A stretch of 64,000 nt of DNA. Origin: Argyresthia goedartella. Lineage: Eukaryota > Arthropoda > Insecta > Lepidoptera > Argyresthiidae. The notes beneath the pieces were generated by a model. It did no database searches. It was given only the letters and a program-made list of their open reading frames with translations, and was not told the DNA's origin. Positions 51,692-61,862 of this stretch are shown piece after piece; positions within the stretch are counted from its first letter, which is position 1; each line of letters opens with the position of its first letter. Both the position numbers and the translations under genes were made by a program. Location: NCBI GenBank assembly GCA_949825045.1, contig OX463815.1, positions 19,275,231 to 19,339,230 on the forward strand. The letters are read 5' to 3'.

Positions 51692-52125
51692 TTTGAATAT
51701 TGTTCACATTCAGAAAGTCTTAGGAATATGAATACTTCACGAAACACGAAAATACGACTTAGCGCGGAATAAACAACCGACCGCAGCTCCGGTCAAGAGT
51801 CAAACTGGCACTGACCGGTAATCGCGGTGGGTAGGTAGGAGAGTTGCCTGTGCGCAGGAGTGCGGGGTGGGGTGACCGGCAGCGTGACCCCGGCGGCCCC
51901 CGTTTTTTCTCCTAGGAGGCCGTGGGGGACACATGGTGAGTGACACCATTATTTATGCAAAATTAAGTAATAAATAAATAATTATCGAATTGTTTTATAC
52001 GTTTTCGTACATTTCCCGTGCCATGAAGCAAAAAACCTAGGAATGAAATTTGTCAAAATTCAAAATTTTCATCTGGCTCCCACTACTATTTGACTGGGGC
52101 CCACACACGGTGTCCCCCATGGCGT

Positions 52126-52328
52126 TTAAGTGTTATATAAAGTTGTTCACAGTAGTCATCCTCAGGTATGTCATCAGTAGTTTGAGTAACTTCAAATCTT
52201 CATTCTCCCAGAATTTAGATATTTCCTCCAACATAGTTACGTGACATTTAAAAGTCTTTAATTTGCCACAATGAATCCACCCCAATTGCGTCTGTAGGGC
52301 AATGGGCGATGAATAACATCTGATTAAA
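52126..52328 (-). pseudogene. BEL-A pol: segment between protease and RT
   Basis: Translation in mixed frames gives PIALQTQLGWIHCGK and LEEISKFWENED then PEDDYCEQLY, the usual sequence just before the BEL/Pao reverse transcriptase. It is squeezed between BEL-B (right) and piggyBac (left), which ties the two halves of BEL-A together. Confidence 0.7.
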
Positions 52329-52659
52329 TTCCACGCCTCAACCGAACGGGCGTGGAATCTGGGTTGGTTTTCACCAGGAGTATCACACGTGGTACTGACC
52401 TTTGACGCCGTAGACCGGAATTCGAAAGCTCAATTCGAGGCAGGAATACGGGATAAGGAGCACAAGGGGTGGGGGGAGAGGAGTCGAATCTTACTCTCGT
52501 CGTAGCCCGATGATGTCGCCGTCGCTGCCGAACGCGACGAATTGGGGACCAAACCACTTCAAGCTTCACAACACGAAGCACTCACTCCGATGACGTGAAT
52601 CTACTTATTCCCGACGATTGTTCCGTGCTTATTATATATATTATATTAACACTCCGACC

Positions 52660-54514
52660 GATAGAAGGTGCCTTTGACAAGACGCAGTATAGCAGTATAA
52701 GTGCATCTCTAACAAGGCATGGGGTGTCAACAGCTGTAAACAACTGGGTCACAAACATGCTTAACAAACGTATCGTGCGTCTAGCTGGAGAGTCCCTATC
52801 GGCGGAGGTAGTGCGGGGATGCCCGCAGGGAGGAGTGCTCTCCCCGCTTCTGTGGAATCTGGTCATTAACGACCTGATTACCAAGCTTAACGCTAATGGA
52901 TACTACACCGTAGGATACGCCGACGATTTGGTAATCCTCATCACAGGTAAATTTGCGAGCACAGTATGCAACCTTAAACAAACAGCTCTTCGCATCGTGG
53001 AGCGCTGGTGTTTAGAATATGACCTGGCGGTTAACCCAACAAAAACGGTAATGGTCATGTTCACTAACAATAGGGCTCTTGGTAGGTATACCCTACCTAA
53101 GCTCTTTGGAACGGAACTCCAGCTAGCAACTGAGGTGAAGTACTTGGGCATAACCTTGGACAGCAAGCTCAACTGGAGTAGCCACATCGACAACAAACTA
53201 AAGAAGGCGAGTATTGCTTTCTGGCAGTGTCGGAGAATGGTGGGGAAAAAGTGGGGACTTTCTCCCAACATCATTCTTTGGCTGTACGTAACGGTGATCC
53301 GTCCTCTTGTCTGCTACGGAGCTGTGGTGTGGTGGACCAGGACCAAACTAACCACAATGGTAAGCAAACTCCAAAGCTTCCAAAGGCTGGCCTGCATGGC
53401 TATCACAGGTAGTATAAGAACTACTCCAACAGCAGCAATGGAGGCCATGCTGTGTCTTCCGCCACTCCAGCTATATATTAAGCAGGAGGCCGCGTCATCT
53501 GCGGTGAGACTCAACACCTTAGGACTTTGGAGGAAAAACAGGACCTCACACACCGCCATCCTAGGGGAAGTTTACAAAAAAATTCCCATCTCTATGGCTT
53601 GAATCCCTAAACAATTTGTTTTTGACAAAAAATACAATATACAGTTACATGAAGACCATCGGGTTGAGGGGCTCGACGTTAAAGAGCTCAGAATTTTTAC
53701 CGATGGTTCAAAAACTGAAGCAGGCACTGGTTCAGGCACCTTCTCGGAGGACCTAAACATCAAGATGGCCATTCCACTGGGTGCCCATAATGCTGTCTTT
53801 CAAGCTGAATGCATGGGCATCATCTCGGCCGCTAATGCCATAGCATCGAGAAAGGTAAGAGATTTCTCCATTCGAATCCTCTCGGATAGCATGGCCGTCC
53901 TACAAGCCCTAAATAGCAACACTATTAACTCAGGGCTAATCTACGAGTGTCACAAACGACTAATGGAGGTATGTCAACACAACCGCGTAATCCTTCAATG
54001 GATAAAAGGACACAGCGGATCAAGAGGTAACGATGCAGCGGATGAGTTGGCGCGTAAAGGATCTAGCTTGACAGCGTATGGTCCCGAACCTATCATACCT
54101 CTTCCCTTCAAGATGGTACGCTCATTTCTGAGAGAGTCGACCAGGAATGATCATGCCACTCTTTGGACAAACCATGAGGAGTGCAGGCAGGCTAAGCTGG
54201 CCTTGCCGTCCCCTAGCGCTAGGCTGGCTAAGACCTTGCTTCGACTTAGTAGGCCGCGCATGCGACTGTTAACTGCAGCACTTACTGGCCATGGTTTCTT
54301 TAACAAACATCTATATGTCCTAGGTGTTACCGACTGCCCCCTTTGCAGAGCCTGCTTGGAGGCAGAAGAAACGGCTGCTCACGTCCTCATGGAGTGCACA
54401 GGAGTAGCGGACTACAGGGCTAAACACCTCGGTCAATCGAGGGACCTTCCAGGGATAGTCGGTAACGTAAAGGGCCTACTGGCGTTCCTGGAGGAGTTGG
54501 GTTGGCTCGAATGA
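52660..54514 (+). pseudogene. Reverse transcriptase and RNase H of the LTR-resident LINE
   Basis: RT: VVRGCPQGGVLSPLLWNLVI, GYYTVGYADDLVILITGKFA with the YADD catalytic motif, AVNPTKTVMVMFTNNRALGR, YLGITLDSKLNWSSHID. A TGA at 53600-53602 lies in the same frame as the following part. RNase H: LRIFTDGSKTEAGTGSG (Asp), FQAECMGIISAANAIASR (Glu), IRILSDSMAVLQAL (Asp), ILQWIKGHSGSRGNDAADEL (His, Asp). All five catalytic positions of a type I RNase H are present. A terminal CPLCRACLEAEETAAHVLME gives a CCHC motif common after RNase H in these elements. Only the TGA and 5' truncation are visible defects. Confidence 0.88.
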
Positions 54515-54599
54515 TGTCGCATTCCCACCCACACGCAAAATAGGCGCTTTCGTCGTCGAGTTGCGGAAACCAGCCCGTCTTACAATTGACAATTGACAA
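52660..54599 (+). mobile_element. LINE with RT and RNase H, 5'-truncated, in BEL-B LTR
   Basis: The 13-bp target duplication TAACACTCCGACC (52647-52659 and 54600-54612) defines the ends. The 3' tail repeats ACAATTG (about 54580-54599). The copy starts within the reverse transcriptase; RNase H follows RT, an arrangement seen in I, LOA and some jockey-superfamily elements. Confidence 0.9.
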
Positions 54600-54844
54600 T
54601 AACACTCCGACCAGGCCCGACACCTGTGTTAGACAATTATTACTACTGAAATACAGCCAAGGCCCGAACGCCATGTGCCGACATTTTTTCCACGACAAGA
54701 AAGTAACCTCTAAATCGTCATCTCGTTTCTATACAAGTGACAGCTGCTAGTTCCGTTTCCGTTCCGAGTCGCGCAACAAAAGGAGGTGCGTTCCGAAGCA
54801 TAAATATTAAACAGTCACCCGCCCGGACAGGCCCGAACCTGTCC

Positions 54845-55717
54845 CTAATCAATAGGAAGGCGAGAAAGTGTTGCAACCGCTCTCTTGAGGACCGAGTCCC
54901 CCACCTTGACTTCTGCTGATCGAGGCGTGCCATCCCGACCCGTATACAATCTGACGATCCGTCCTCGTCTCCATCTCAATGATGGCAGGTTCGCATCCTT
55001 AATCAGCACCAAATCACCGACTTGAGGGGGGCTCGTCCGGTCAGTCCACTTAAGGCGCTGCTGCAAGATGTGCAAGTACTCAAGGGACCACCGTTTCCAA
55101 AAATCTTGAGCCATCTGCTGCAACATCTGCCACCTAGTTAACCGACTTAACTTAACATCATCGAATGGGTATTCTGGCAGGGCGTTAAGGGGCTGACCTA
55201 TCAGGGAGTGACCCGGCGTCAACGCTTCCAAATCATTTGGATCCGAACTGAGCGGGCACAACGGACGCGAGTTCAGTGTCATTTCAATTTTACAGAACAG
55301 CGTCGCAAGCTCTTCAAAGCGTAGAGAGGTCTCACCGATGATCCTCGTCAGGTGCGACTTAGCCGATTTAACCGCAGCCTCAAAAATTCCTCCCCAATGA
55401 GGACATCCCGGCGGACTGAAAACCCATTCAATCCCTCGTCGGGAGCAAGCCGTACCGATGGCGTCCTGGTTACCGTTCAGGAATTGAGTAACCTCCTGCA
55501 GATATCGCCTGGCTCCGACAAAATTTGTGCCGTTGTCCGAACGGATGAATGTCGGGAGGCCCCTTCGTGAGACGAACCGATCTAGACATGCGATAAATGC
55601 CTCTGTAGTGAGGTCACTGACCACCTCCAAGTGGACTGCCTTCGTGGCCAAGCACACGAAGACGCACAGGTATGCCTTCACTAATCTGGCGTTCCGTAGC
55701 TGTGAAGACTTGACCAT
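54845..55717 (-). pseudogene. BEL-B integrase core and C-terminal domain
   Basis: 290 open codons: LCVFVCLATKAVHLEVVSDL holds the first Asp region (the start lies upstream of 55717 past a stop), IRSDNGTNFVGARRYL the second Asp, GGIFEAAVKSAKSHL the catalytic Glu, then MTLNSRPLCPLSSDPNDLEA, LTPGHSLIGQPL and the C-terminal domain WTDRTSPPQVGDLVLIKDAN, RWRRGRIVRLYTGRDGTPRS. This would insert element DNA into the genome. The open frame ends at 54845, just before the 3' LTR. A TAA at 55763-55765 separates it from the zinc-binding part in the same frame. Confidence 0.9.
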
Positions 55718-55762
55718 GAATGGTCCCGCGAAATCCGTTCCGACACCCGCAAAGGGCCGGAT

Positions 55763-56257
55763 TTAGTTAACCCTATCCGAGGGCAAATCGCCCATCTGGG
55801 GCTGCATCGTAGCCGCCTTGGCCCGATAACAAGGCAGGCACCGAAATACGACGCTACGCACTAAGCGTCTTCCCGATAGAATCCAGAACTCGCGCTGGAG
55901 AAACGCCATCAAAGCGTGGCATCCGATATGCCCATTCCGAATGTGTCGATCCTGTATCAACAGTTCGACCAACTTCCCTTTCCTAGGGAGTAATAACGGG
56001 TGGCGAGCCGCATAAGGCAGGTTAGCATTCCGCAGCCGACCTCCTACCCTCAGCAATCCTTGAGGGTCAATAAACGGGTTGAGCCGAGCCACAGCTCCCT
56101 TCAGTTGGACGCGTCCGCGTCTCAGAATGTCCAGTTCGGACTTAAAGTGCACCGTCTGCACGTTCCGTACCAATGCGAACATCGCATGGTTCCGTTTCCG
56201 TGGTGTCAGGACCTGTGTCCGCACCCGTTGCGCCTCAATTGCGACAATTCCGCGCAA
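55763..56257 (-). pseudogene. BEL-B integrase zinc-binding domain
   Basis: FIDPQGLLRVGGRLRNANLP, RHIRNGHIGCHALMAFLQRE and RRLVRSVVFRCLPCYRAKAA give the HHCC zinc-binding domain that precedes the integrase core in BEL/Pao and gypsy elements. It is in another frame than the RNase H above, with the shift near 56240, and ends at a TAA. Confidence 0.88.
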
Positions 56258-58127
56258 ATCGGAAGATCCCGGCGGTCACATTGACCAGCTTGTCGAGCGA
56301 GCTGTACCGTTCCAGCAGGCTGAACTCCTCTTCCGGCTCTGGTTGCGTCGTACAGACACCGACTGTCAAGGCGCCGTTCGCCGAGGTAACGCGTGGACTC
56401 ATTGGCCAATCCGATTCGGCTTGAGTCAACCATTTTGGACCCCACCACAAGGGATGTCCAACCAATTCCGGAGCGTGACACCCACGAGACGCACAGTCTG
56501 CTGGGTTCATCTACTCTGGAACATGTCTCCAGATTAAGGGAACCTCCGAATTCAAAATCTGCGAAACCCGATTCGCCACAAAAATCTCCAGCTTGTGAAC
56601 TGAAGCCTTCAGCCAGCATAACACGATCTGGCTGTCCGTCCAAGCGTAGACCGTATCTTCTAACGCTATTGACCCACGAAGAACCGTCATCGTGTGGTTG
56701 AGCAGACGAGTCAGGAGAGCCGCTCCCGAAAGCTCTAACTTGGGAATGGTCAGGCGAGTGCGCAACGGCGCAACCTTGCTCTTGGCCATGACCAACCGCA
56801 CATCAACCTCCCCCGAGGAGTCGACCGTACGCAGATATACCGCAGCTCCGTAGCCCTTCTCCGAGGCATCGCAAAACCCATGCAGGGTGGCGGTGTATCG
56901 TTTGGTGGGGACCAACCTACTTGGCAGTGAAATCCGATTGATGCCAGGGAGGGTCGAAAAGAACGAGTCCCACTCTGAGCTCAATGACCCGCCGATCGGG
57001 TCGTCCCATTTCAGCTCAGCAGACCACAATTGCTGTATAAAACACTTGAGCTGAAATGTTACCGGGGTGATCCACCCGTTTGGATCAAATGTCCTAGCCA
57101 CCGTTGAAAGGACGTTCCGTTTCGTCCAGACCTTCGGGGAGTCCAACTCGACCCTATACGAAAACATGTCTGACACCGGCTGGTACTGGACGCCTAATAC
57201 CGACAACATATTTGGATTTTCCAAATTTTCAAAAATGTGGGGATCCTGCTGGTAGTCATCCGGAAGACCAGACAGTAACTCTGGAGAGTTCGACATCCAT
57301 TTCCAGAGCTCGTAACCTCCACCCCGTAAGAGCTCAACTAGTTCGTCCCGACGAGCGAGCGCCTCCTCTACGGAATCTGCACCGGTACAGATATCGTCCA
57401 CGTAGAGATCCTGCTCCAGGATTGCTGCTCCTCTAGGGAAATTTAACCGTTCTCGATCCGCTAACTCCCGCAGAGTGCGAATCGCCAAATAAGGACTAGA
57501 CCGTAGCCCGTACGTGTTGGTGTTCAGCTCGTACACCCTGATGGGCTGATCTGGGCTCTCTCGCCACAGTATCAGCTGATACCGTCTATCGTCAGGGTGA
57601 ATGACCGCCTGCCTAAACATCATCCGGATGTCAGCTACAAACACAACATTGTGTCGACGGAACCGTGTGATAACATCCGCGATGTCATGGTTCAACTTCG
57701 GCCCTGAATGCAAACACTGGTTCAGGTTCATGCCGTTAGATGTTGATGCCGATCCATCGAACACTACCCGTATTTTGCCCTCCGGGGTCCTCAAGACCGC
57801 GTGATGGGGCAGGAAGCAGTGGTCTTCACGCTTCCAGTCGATACCCGAAACCGACATGTGGCCGAGCGACTCGTATTCCCGCATGAAGTCGACGTACTTC
57901 TGCCGGAAAATCCCGTCACGCTTCATGCGTCGTTCCATCGACAGAAGCCGCGTCTCGGCTGCATGGTGTGAACTGCCCAGCGGTGGGCGATCACTCCGGA
58001 ATGGAAGACGTGTGAGAAATCGACCTGACCGAAGGCGACCAGTATTGTTCCGATAAAACTGTTCACACTCTTCTTCAACCGGGTCCAACCGGCGGACCGT
58101 AGGTGGTTCCTCCACCTCCCAAAACTT
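56235..58127 (-). pseudogene. BEL-B reverse transcriptase and RNase H
   Basis: Begins downstream of the protease after a TAG (58128-58130). KFWEVEEPPTVRRLDPVEEE, YESLGHMSVSGIDWKREDH, IRVVFDGSASTSNGMNLNQC, IRMMFRQAVIHPDDRRYQLI, LEQDLYVDDICTGADSVEEA (catalytic YVDD), KWMSNSPELLSGLPDD and DPNGWITPVTFQLKCFIQQL cover the reverse transcriptase. RNase H follows: ATLHGFCDASEKGYGAAVYL and VYAWTDSQIVLCWLKASVHK. A TAG at 56511-56513 interrupts just before NPADCASRGCHAPE, which continues in the same frame to 56235. The 534-codon open part is full length for this region, so the decay is light. Confidence 0.9.
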
Positions 58128-58730
58128 CTATATCACCTCCGAGAGTACAGAACCGAATAAGGGACTACGAGTCGCTAGGCGTGGGGCAGCCGGCATGACC
58201 GGACCCATTACCGCATGGCCCAGTCTGGTGTTGACCGACACCAGACCAGTCGCCTGCAACACGTGGACACCTGGCACTAACAGGTATCCCAAGGCATCGA
58301 CACCCAATAAAATGTCTACTGGGCCCGGAATATCGAACTCCGGGTCAGCCAGTGACAACCCAGCGACCAACTGTCGCACCGAGGGCGACAACCGTACGTC
58401 AGGGTGTGAGCCCATCACATTAGGCATGACTAATGCCGTGACCGTCAGATTCACCAATGAATCCACCCGTGACGAGAGAGTAATCCGATATACTCCCTTA
58501 ACGGAACCGACTTCCGTGTTCCCAATTCCCCGAATGGAATGTGGATACTCCCTTACCGAAATGCCCAACCGTCTTACAAGGTTGCACGAGACTAAGCACC
58601 CCTGGGCCCCCGAGTCCAATAGTGCTCGTGCCACACAAGATTTGCCGTCCGAACTCCACGCTATCACAGAGGCGGTGGGGAGCATGACCGTCTGTGGAGT
58701 GGCGGCACCCTGTAAGAGGGCGCCGTGTCC
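58128..58730 (-). pseudogene. BEL-B aspartic protease
   Basis: VARALLDSGAQGCLVSCNLV contains the DSG active-site triad of a retropepsin-like protease, followed by VNLTVTALVMPNVM, LSLADPEFDIPGPVDILLGV and GPVMPAAPRLATRSPLFGSV, all typical of BEL/Pao. It would cut the polyprotein. A TAG at 58731-58733 precedes it and a TAG at 58128-58130 ends it, both in frame with the reverse transcriptase. Confidence 0.88.
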
Positions 58731-59686
58731 CTAGCGGGAACCTCCGCGGGATCCGAACCCGCTGAGACCTCCGTCGGCCGTGGAGTAACTCGGCTGCTGA
58801 TATGCCGGTGGCATATCAGACCGTATGTACATCAGGGGGTCCCAACCCGCATAATAGGCCCCTCGCTGTCCCGGTATCCGACCATACCGGACGGTGTACG
58901 GTGTGCCCGGTGGCCACCGTGGATGGATGGGGGAGAGCGGATCCAACCTGGGGCGCTCTAGAAATGGGGGCGACATCCGACTGTTCGCCTCCCTGTTCGC
59001 CTCCCAGAGCGACGGGCAGGGTGGCGCTGAAGGTGGGCTCCCAGCCTTCGCGCCACTCATAGGTGCCATCTGACACCTGCCCGTAACACGCGGTGAGCCA
59101 GCGGCCCGAAGTCCTCGCTGACCGTGGACAGCGGCGACCGAACCCCGGCTATCCAGCATGTTACCCCCCGCGCTGCCCCCTTCCCCTCGGGGGGGGGGTC
59201 CCGTCCGCGGGTACCCCAGTCACCCCGTCGGTGACTCCCGTTGCCCGGAGGGGGACTGGGTCCGGCCCTGGTTGGGCCCTGTGGCCGACCAACCTGAGTC
59301 CGGCCCTGGTGACCGTCCGAAGGGCCTGACCGATTCAGGCACAACACGATGTGGTGCTTGCCACCACAGCACTCACAGGGGAACGCGCGCGAGCACTCGC
59401 TCAGCGGGTGCGGCCCCAAACAACCGAAACACAATCGGTGGCGGAAGACTACCTTCCTGCGGGCAGCTACCCCGAGCGCCTTAAAGTTGGCGCAACTGGT
59501 CACTTCATGACCGGCACTGTCGCAGTGCACATAGCCGTCACCCGACGGCGCGGCATTCAAAACGCCAAATTGTTTCGACCGCCCACCCCCCCCGTGGGGG
59601 CGGGGGGCGCGGCCCCTCCCGCATCCGCGCGGGTTGGCGCTGCACACTGGCCTCCGTATCCAGAATGTCACATCGCCTGCATTCAC
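58731..59686 (-). pseudogene. BEL-B gag end: zinc knuckles and protease linker
   Basis: 59057-59686 encodes SKQFGVLNAAPSGDGYVHCD, then HCDSAGHEVTSCANFKAL, HRLCFGCLGPHPLSECSRAF and CECCGGKHHIVLCL, three CCHC-type knuckles that bind element RNA. A Gly/Pro-rich stretch follows. 58731-59159, in another frame, is a Pro-rich linker without a known domain. The frame change from gag occurs at or near an 8-base G run (C run at about 59588-59595 on the plus strand), a classic slippage spot, so either mutation or programmed frameshifting could explain it. Confidence 0.75.
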
Positions 59687-60551
59687 CCTCCAAAAAATCC
59701 GTCAATTGGACGAGCGTGGGCAGTTCCGAGCTACTGCCCCCATGCAGCTGTTCAAACCGACTTTGAACAGCTGCAGGCAAACCGACTTTGAACAAAACCA
59801 TATACAAAACAATATATGACCATTGGTCAACCGGAAGACCAAGGTTCTGAAGGGCCTTAGTGGCCACCAGCACAGGGTTGAGCACCTGTACTCGGATGTC
59901 AACATCCCGGGTTACTCTTGGGATGCTAAACAGCTTCCCCAGCTGCGCATCAACCAACCGCCGTTTGTGTTGGTAGCGGTCAAACAATATGGACCGGGCT
60001 ATCTCATAATTGCCCGCCGTGACCGTTAGGTGACCGACCAACTCCTTCGGTTCACCCCGCAGAGCCATCAATAGTTGGGCCAACTTGTAGGCGTTGTCCA
60101 GGTCGTCCCGACCGTGGACCAAACTATCAAATAAATTCATGAATGCCGGCCACTCATCAATTGCCCCACTGAAGGCCGGAATCTCCAGGTGTGGCAGCCG
60201 TCCAACAACACCCTTCGGGGGTGGGTCTCCGTTACCCTCCCCGCGGTCATTCCGTCGCGACCGCTTAATTTTCTCCGCGCGACGCTCGATGTCGCCCAAG
60301 CATTCCATCGCTTGGTCAGCATCCGCGCAGAGCTGTTTCACTGCAGCCACCGAGGCTTCATCCGTAAGCGCGAGAGCTTCAGCCTCCGCAGCCAGCCGAC
60401 ACACCTTCCCGACGCGTGTCATTGCGTCCTCCACACGCTTGAGCAGGACATCGTCCATGTCAGGTCGCTCCACATACTTATGAGTATGGGCGAGCCATCT
60501 CATTTCCTCACGGACACCATGCCGCAGTACCGTCAAGGGCGAAGGTGCCAT
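59538..60551 (-). CDS. BEL-B gag N-terminal part (DUF1759-type)
   Basis: 337 open codons from the Met at 60551. A helical N-terminal part (RVEDAMTRVGKVCRLAAEAE) leads to the conserved gag core of BEL/Pao elements: LEIPAFSGAIDEWPAFMNLF, DLDNAYKLAQLLMALRGEPK, HLTVTAGNYEIARSILFDRY and LNPVLVATKALQNLGLPVDQ, YIVLYMVLFKVGLPA. This protein would form the particle shell. The last 25 residues or so after the Pro/Gly run are probably out of frame, because the zinc knuckles continue in a different frame. Confidence 0.88.
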   Translation of the reverse strand: MAPSPLTVLRHGVREEMRWLAHTHKYVERPDMDDVLLKRVEDAMTRVGKVCRLAAEAEALALTDEASVAAVKQLCADADQAMECLGDIERRAEKIKRSRRNDRGEGNGDPPPKGVVGRLPHLEIPAFSGAIDEWPAFMNLFDSLVHGRDDLDNAYKLAQLLMALRGEPKELVGHLTVTAGNYEIARSILFDRYQHKRRLVDAQLGKLFSIPRVTRDVDIRVQVLNPVLVATKALQNLGLPVDQWSYIVLYMVLFKVGLPAAVQSRFEQLHGGSSSELPTLVQLTDFLEGECRRCDILDTEASVQRQPARMREGPRPPPPRGGWAVETIWRFECRAVG

Positions 60552-61252
60552 GTTTACCGATTTAATAGATTCTGGTCTTATACTTCACTACCGAACTAAG
60601 TATAGCCAGAGACCAGCACTTGCCCGTCAGCGCTGGGCACAGAAATTAAAACTAAGTTGTCAAAACTAAGGCAACCACTAAAACAATTAAATCCTAAAAA
60701 ATATTTAATATGGTCGCCCTGTACACCTTATGACTATACACTCTAAATCAATTAGAGAATGCCACCATAAGGCACAATAAAAAATAACACACAATAATTT
60801 ATTATAGAAAAAAGGCTATTTTTAATATAATGAAGGTAGCTGTGAACCTTCTAGAAGTGGCCCCTCCGATATGACCCACACTTCTACTGAGGTCAGCAAA
60901 ATCAGCTTAATACCCCTTAAATAGCCTGACCCTGCTCTGTAATCCGAAATAACACTGCAATGCTATGGAACCCGACTGCAATACTATAGTCCGACCGAAT
61001 GACTGTTTCTTATGCACACCGAGTAGTTTCCGACTACAAATTTATAATAATTGTTAACTAAATCGTCAATTATACTTTCACTAACCGAAAATGAACTTTA
61101 ATTGTGGTATACCGACCACAAGACTCACTCACAAACTGATTGCCGACCAATCTGAGATACCCTTTTCTCCCAACTACAAAGTGGCAAAAAAACAACCCTA
61201 CAACCGTCCGTGAATCGACTAGGAAACCGCGCCTGCTACCAAAATGAGTAAT
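60552..61252 (-). other. BEL-B 5' leader between LTR and gag
   Basis: About 700 bases with no long open frame on the minus strand. It holds the possible primer-binding site next to the LTR (about 61227-61241) and AT-rich DNA in which packaging signals would be expected. The plus-strand ORFs that overlap gag and this leader are antisense shadows. Confidence 0.55.
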
Positions 61253-61862
61253 TCCACGCCTCAACCGAACGGGCGTGGAATCTTGGTAGGGTGGGTTTTC
61301 ACCAGGAGTATCACACGTGGTACTGACCTTTGACGCCGTAGACCGGAATTCGAAAGCTCAATTCGAGGCAGGAATTCGGGATAAGGAGCACAAGGGGTGG
61401 GGGGAGAGGAGTCGAATCTTACTCTCGTCGTAGCCCGATGCTGTCGCCGTAGCTGCCGAACGCGACGAATTGGGGACCAAACCACTTCAAGCTTGACGGC
61501 CTCTGTGGCGCAGCGGTTGTGGCTCTGCCTACCATGCGAGAGGTCCCGGGTTCGATCCCCGGCTGGGGGTAATGGAAAAAAAAAAAAAAAACCCCAGGTC
61601 TTGGATGTTTATATGTGTGTGTCGTATATATATCGTCGTATAAGTCGCTGTTTCTGGTTACCACGACACAGGGTATCCTAGTGTGGGGCCAGAAGCAATG
61701 TATGTGCCTGTATGTAAATGTTTATAAAAAATGTTTATAACTTCACAACACGAAGCACTCACTCCGATGACGTGAATCTACTTATTCCCGACGATTGTTC
61801 CGTGCTTATTATAATTAACACTCCGACCAGGCCGGACACCTGTGTTAGACAATTATTACTAA
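61253..61862 (-). repeat. BEL-B 5' LTR, carrying a SINE
   Basis: Direct repeat of the 3' LTR: both contain CCACGCCTCAACCGAACGGG, GTATCACACGTGGTACTGAC, GCACAAGGGGTGGGGGGAGA and GACAATTATTACTA. It is larger than its partner (the LINE set aside) because a SINE sits at 61495-61740. The LTR boundaries are good to a few bases only. Confidence 0.88.
61495..61740 (+). mobile_element. tRNA-derived SINE, copy 2 (well preserved)
   Basis: The partner LTR passes straight from CAAGCTT to CACAACACG, so the insert and a short CTT duplication (61492-61494 and 61741-61743) are clear. The head is tRNA-like: A-box TGGCGCAGCGG (61506-61516), B-box GGTTCGATCCC (61549-61559). An A-run follows (61576-61591), then a body with GTCGCTGTTTCTGGTTACCA, CGACACAGGGTATCCTA, GGGGCCAGAAGCAATG, and a tail AAATGTTTATAAAAAATGTT. 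RNA polymerase III transcription from the internal promoter is expected. The same body appears in the copy at 16046-16254. Confidence 0.88.

Larger units (their letters stand above)
48069..52125 (-). mobile_element. piggyBac-type transposon inserted in BEL-A
   Basis: Both ends carry GGGGGACACC (left near 48075, right as its complement near 52110). The TTAA target is seen at 52126-52129, and as TTGA at 48065-48068 (one base changed). A second GTGGGGGACAC motif lies inside each end (48118 and 51922), as subterminal repeats often do in this family. It contains a transposase gene on the minus strand cut by a LINE (about 49690-51150). Without the LINE it would be about 2.6 kb. Confidence 0.85.
52329..54645 (-). 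repeat. BEL-B 3' LTR, split by a LINE
   Basis: LTR sequence at 52329-52659 and 54600-54645 corresponds to 61253-61494 plus 61744-61862. The LINE at 52660-54599 lies within it, flanked by the 13-bp target duplication TAACACTCCGACC. Confidence 0.88.
52329..61862 (-). mobile_element. BEL/Pao LTR retrotransposon (BEL-B), nearly complete
   Basis: Direct LTRs lie at 52329-54645 (3' LTR, enlarged by a LINE) and 61253-61862 (5' LTR, enlarged by a SINE). Outside the insertions they are nearly identical: I see about four substitutions and a few short indels, so the element is fairly young. Between them, on the minus strand, are gag, protease, reverse transcriptase, RNase H and integrase. A TGGTAGCAGGCGCGG string at about 61227-61241, just inside the 5' LTR, may be the primer-binding site. 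No clean target duplication is visible. Frameshifts and four in-frame stops make it inactive. Confidence 0.88.

Noticed and set aside
52324..52581. ORFs inside the BEL-B LTRs (52324-52581, 61261-61485, 61397-61681)
   Set aside because: They occur in both LTRs and end at insertion junctions; LTR sequence is non-coding.
55352..57804. Numerous plus-strand ORFs over BEL-B pol
   Set aside because: Antisense shadows of the GC-rich pol gene; none has a domain.
58195..60599. Plus-strand ORFs of 60-179 codons over gag and protease
   Set aside because: Antisense to clear gag and protease motifs; Pro/Arg-rich composition is the mirror of the coding strand.
61501..61570. tRNA gene
   Set aside because: The A and B boxes are good, but the acceptor stem does not close, an A-run and a shared body follow, and the partner LTR lacks it; it is a SINE head.
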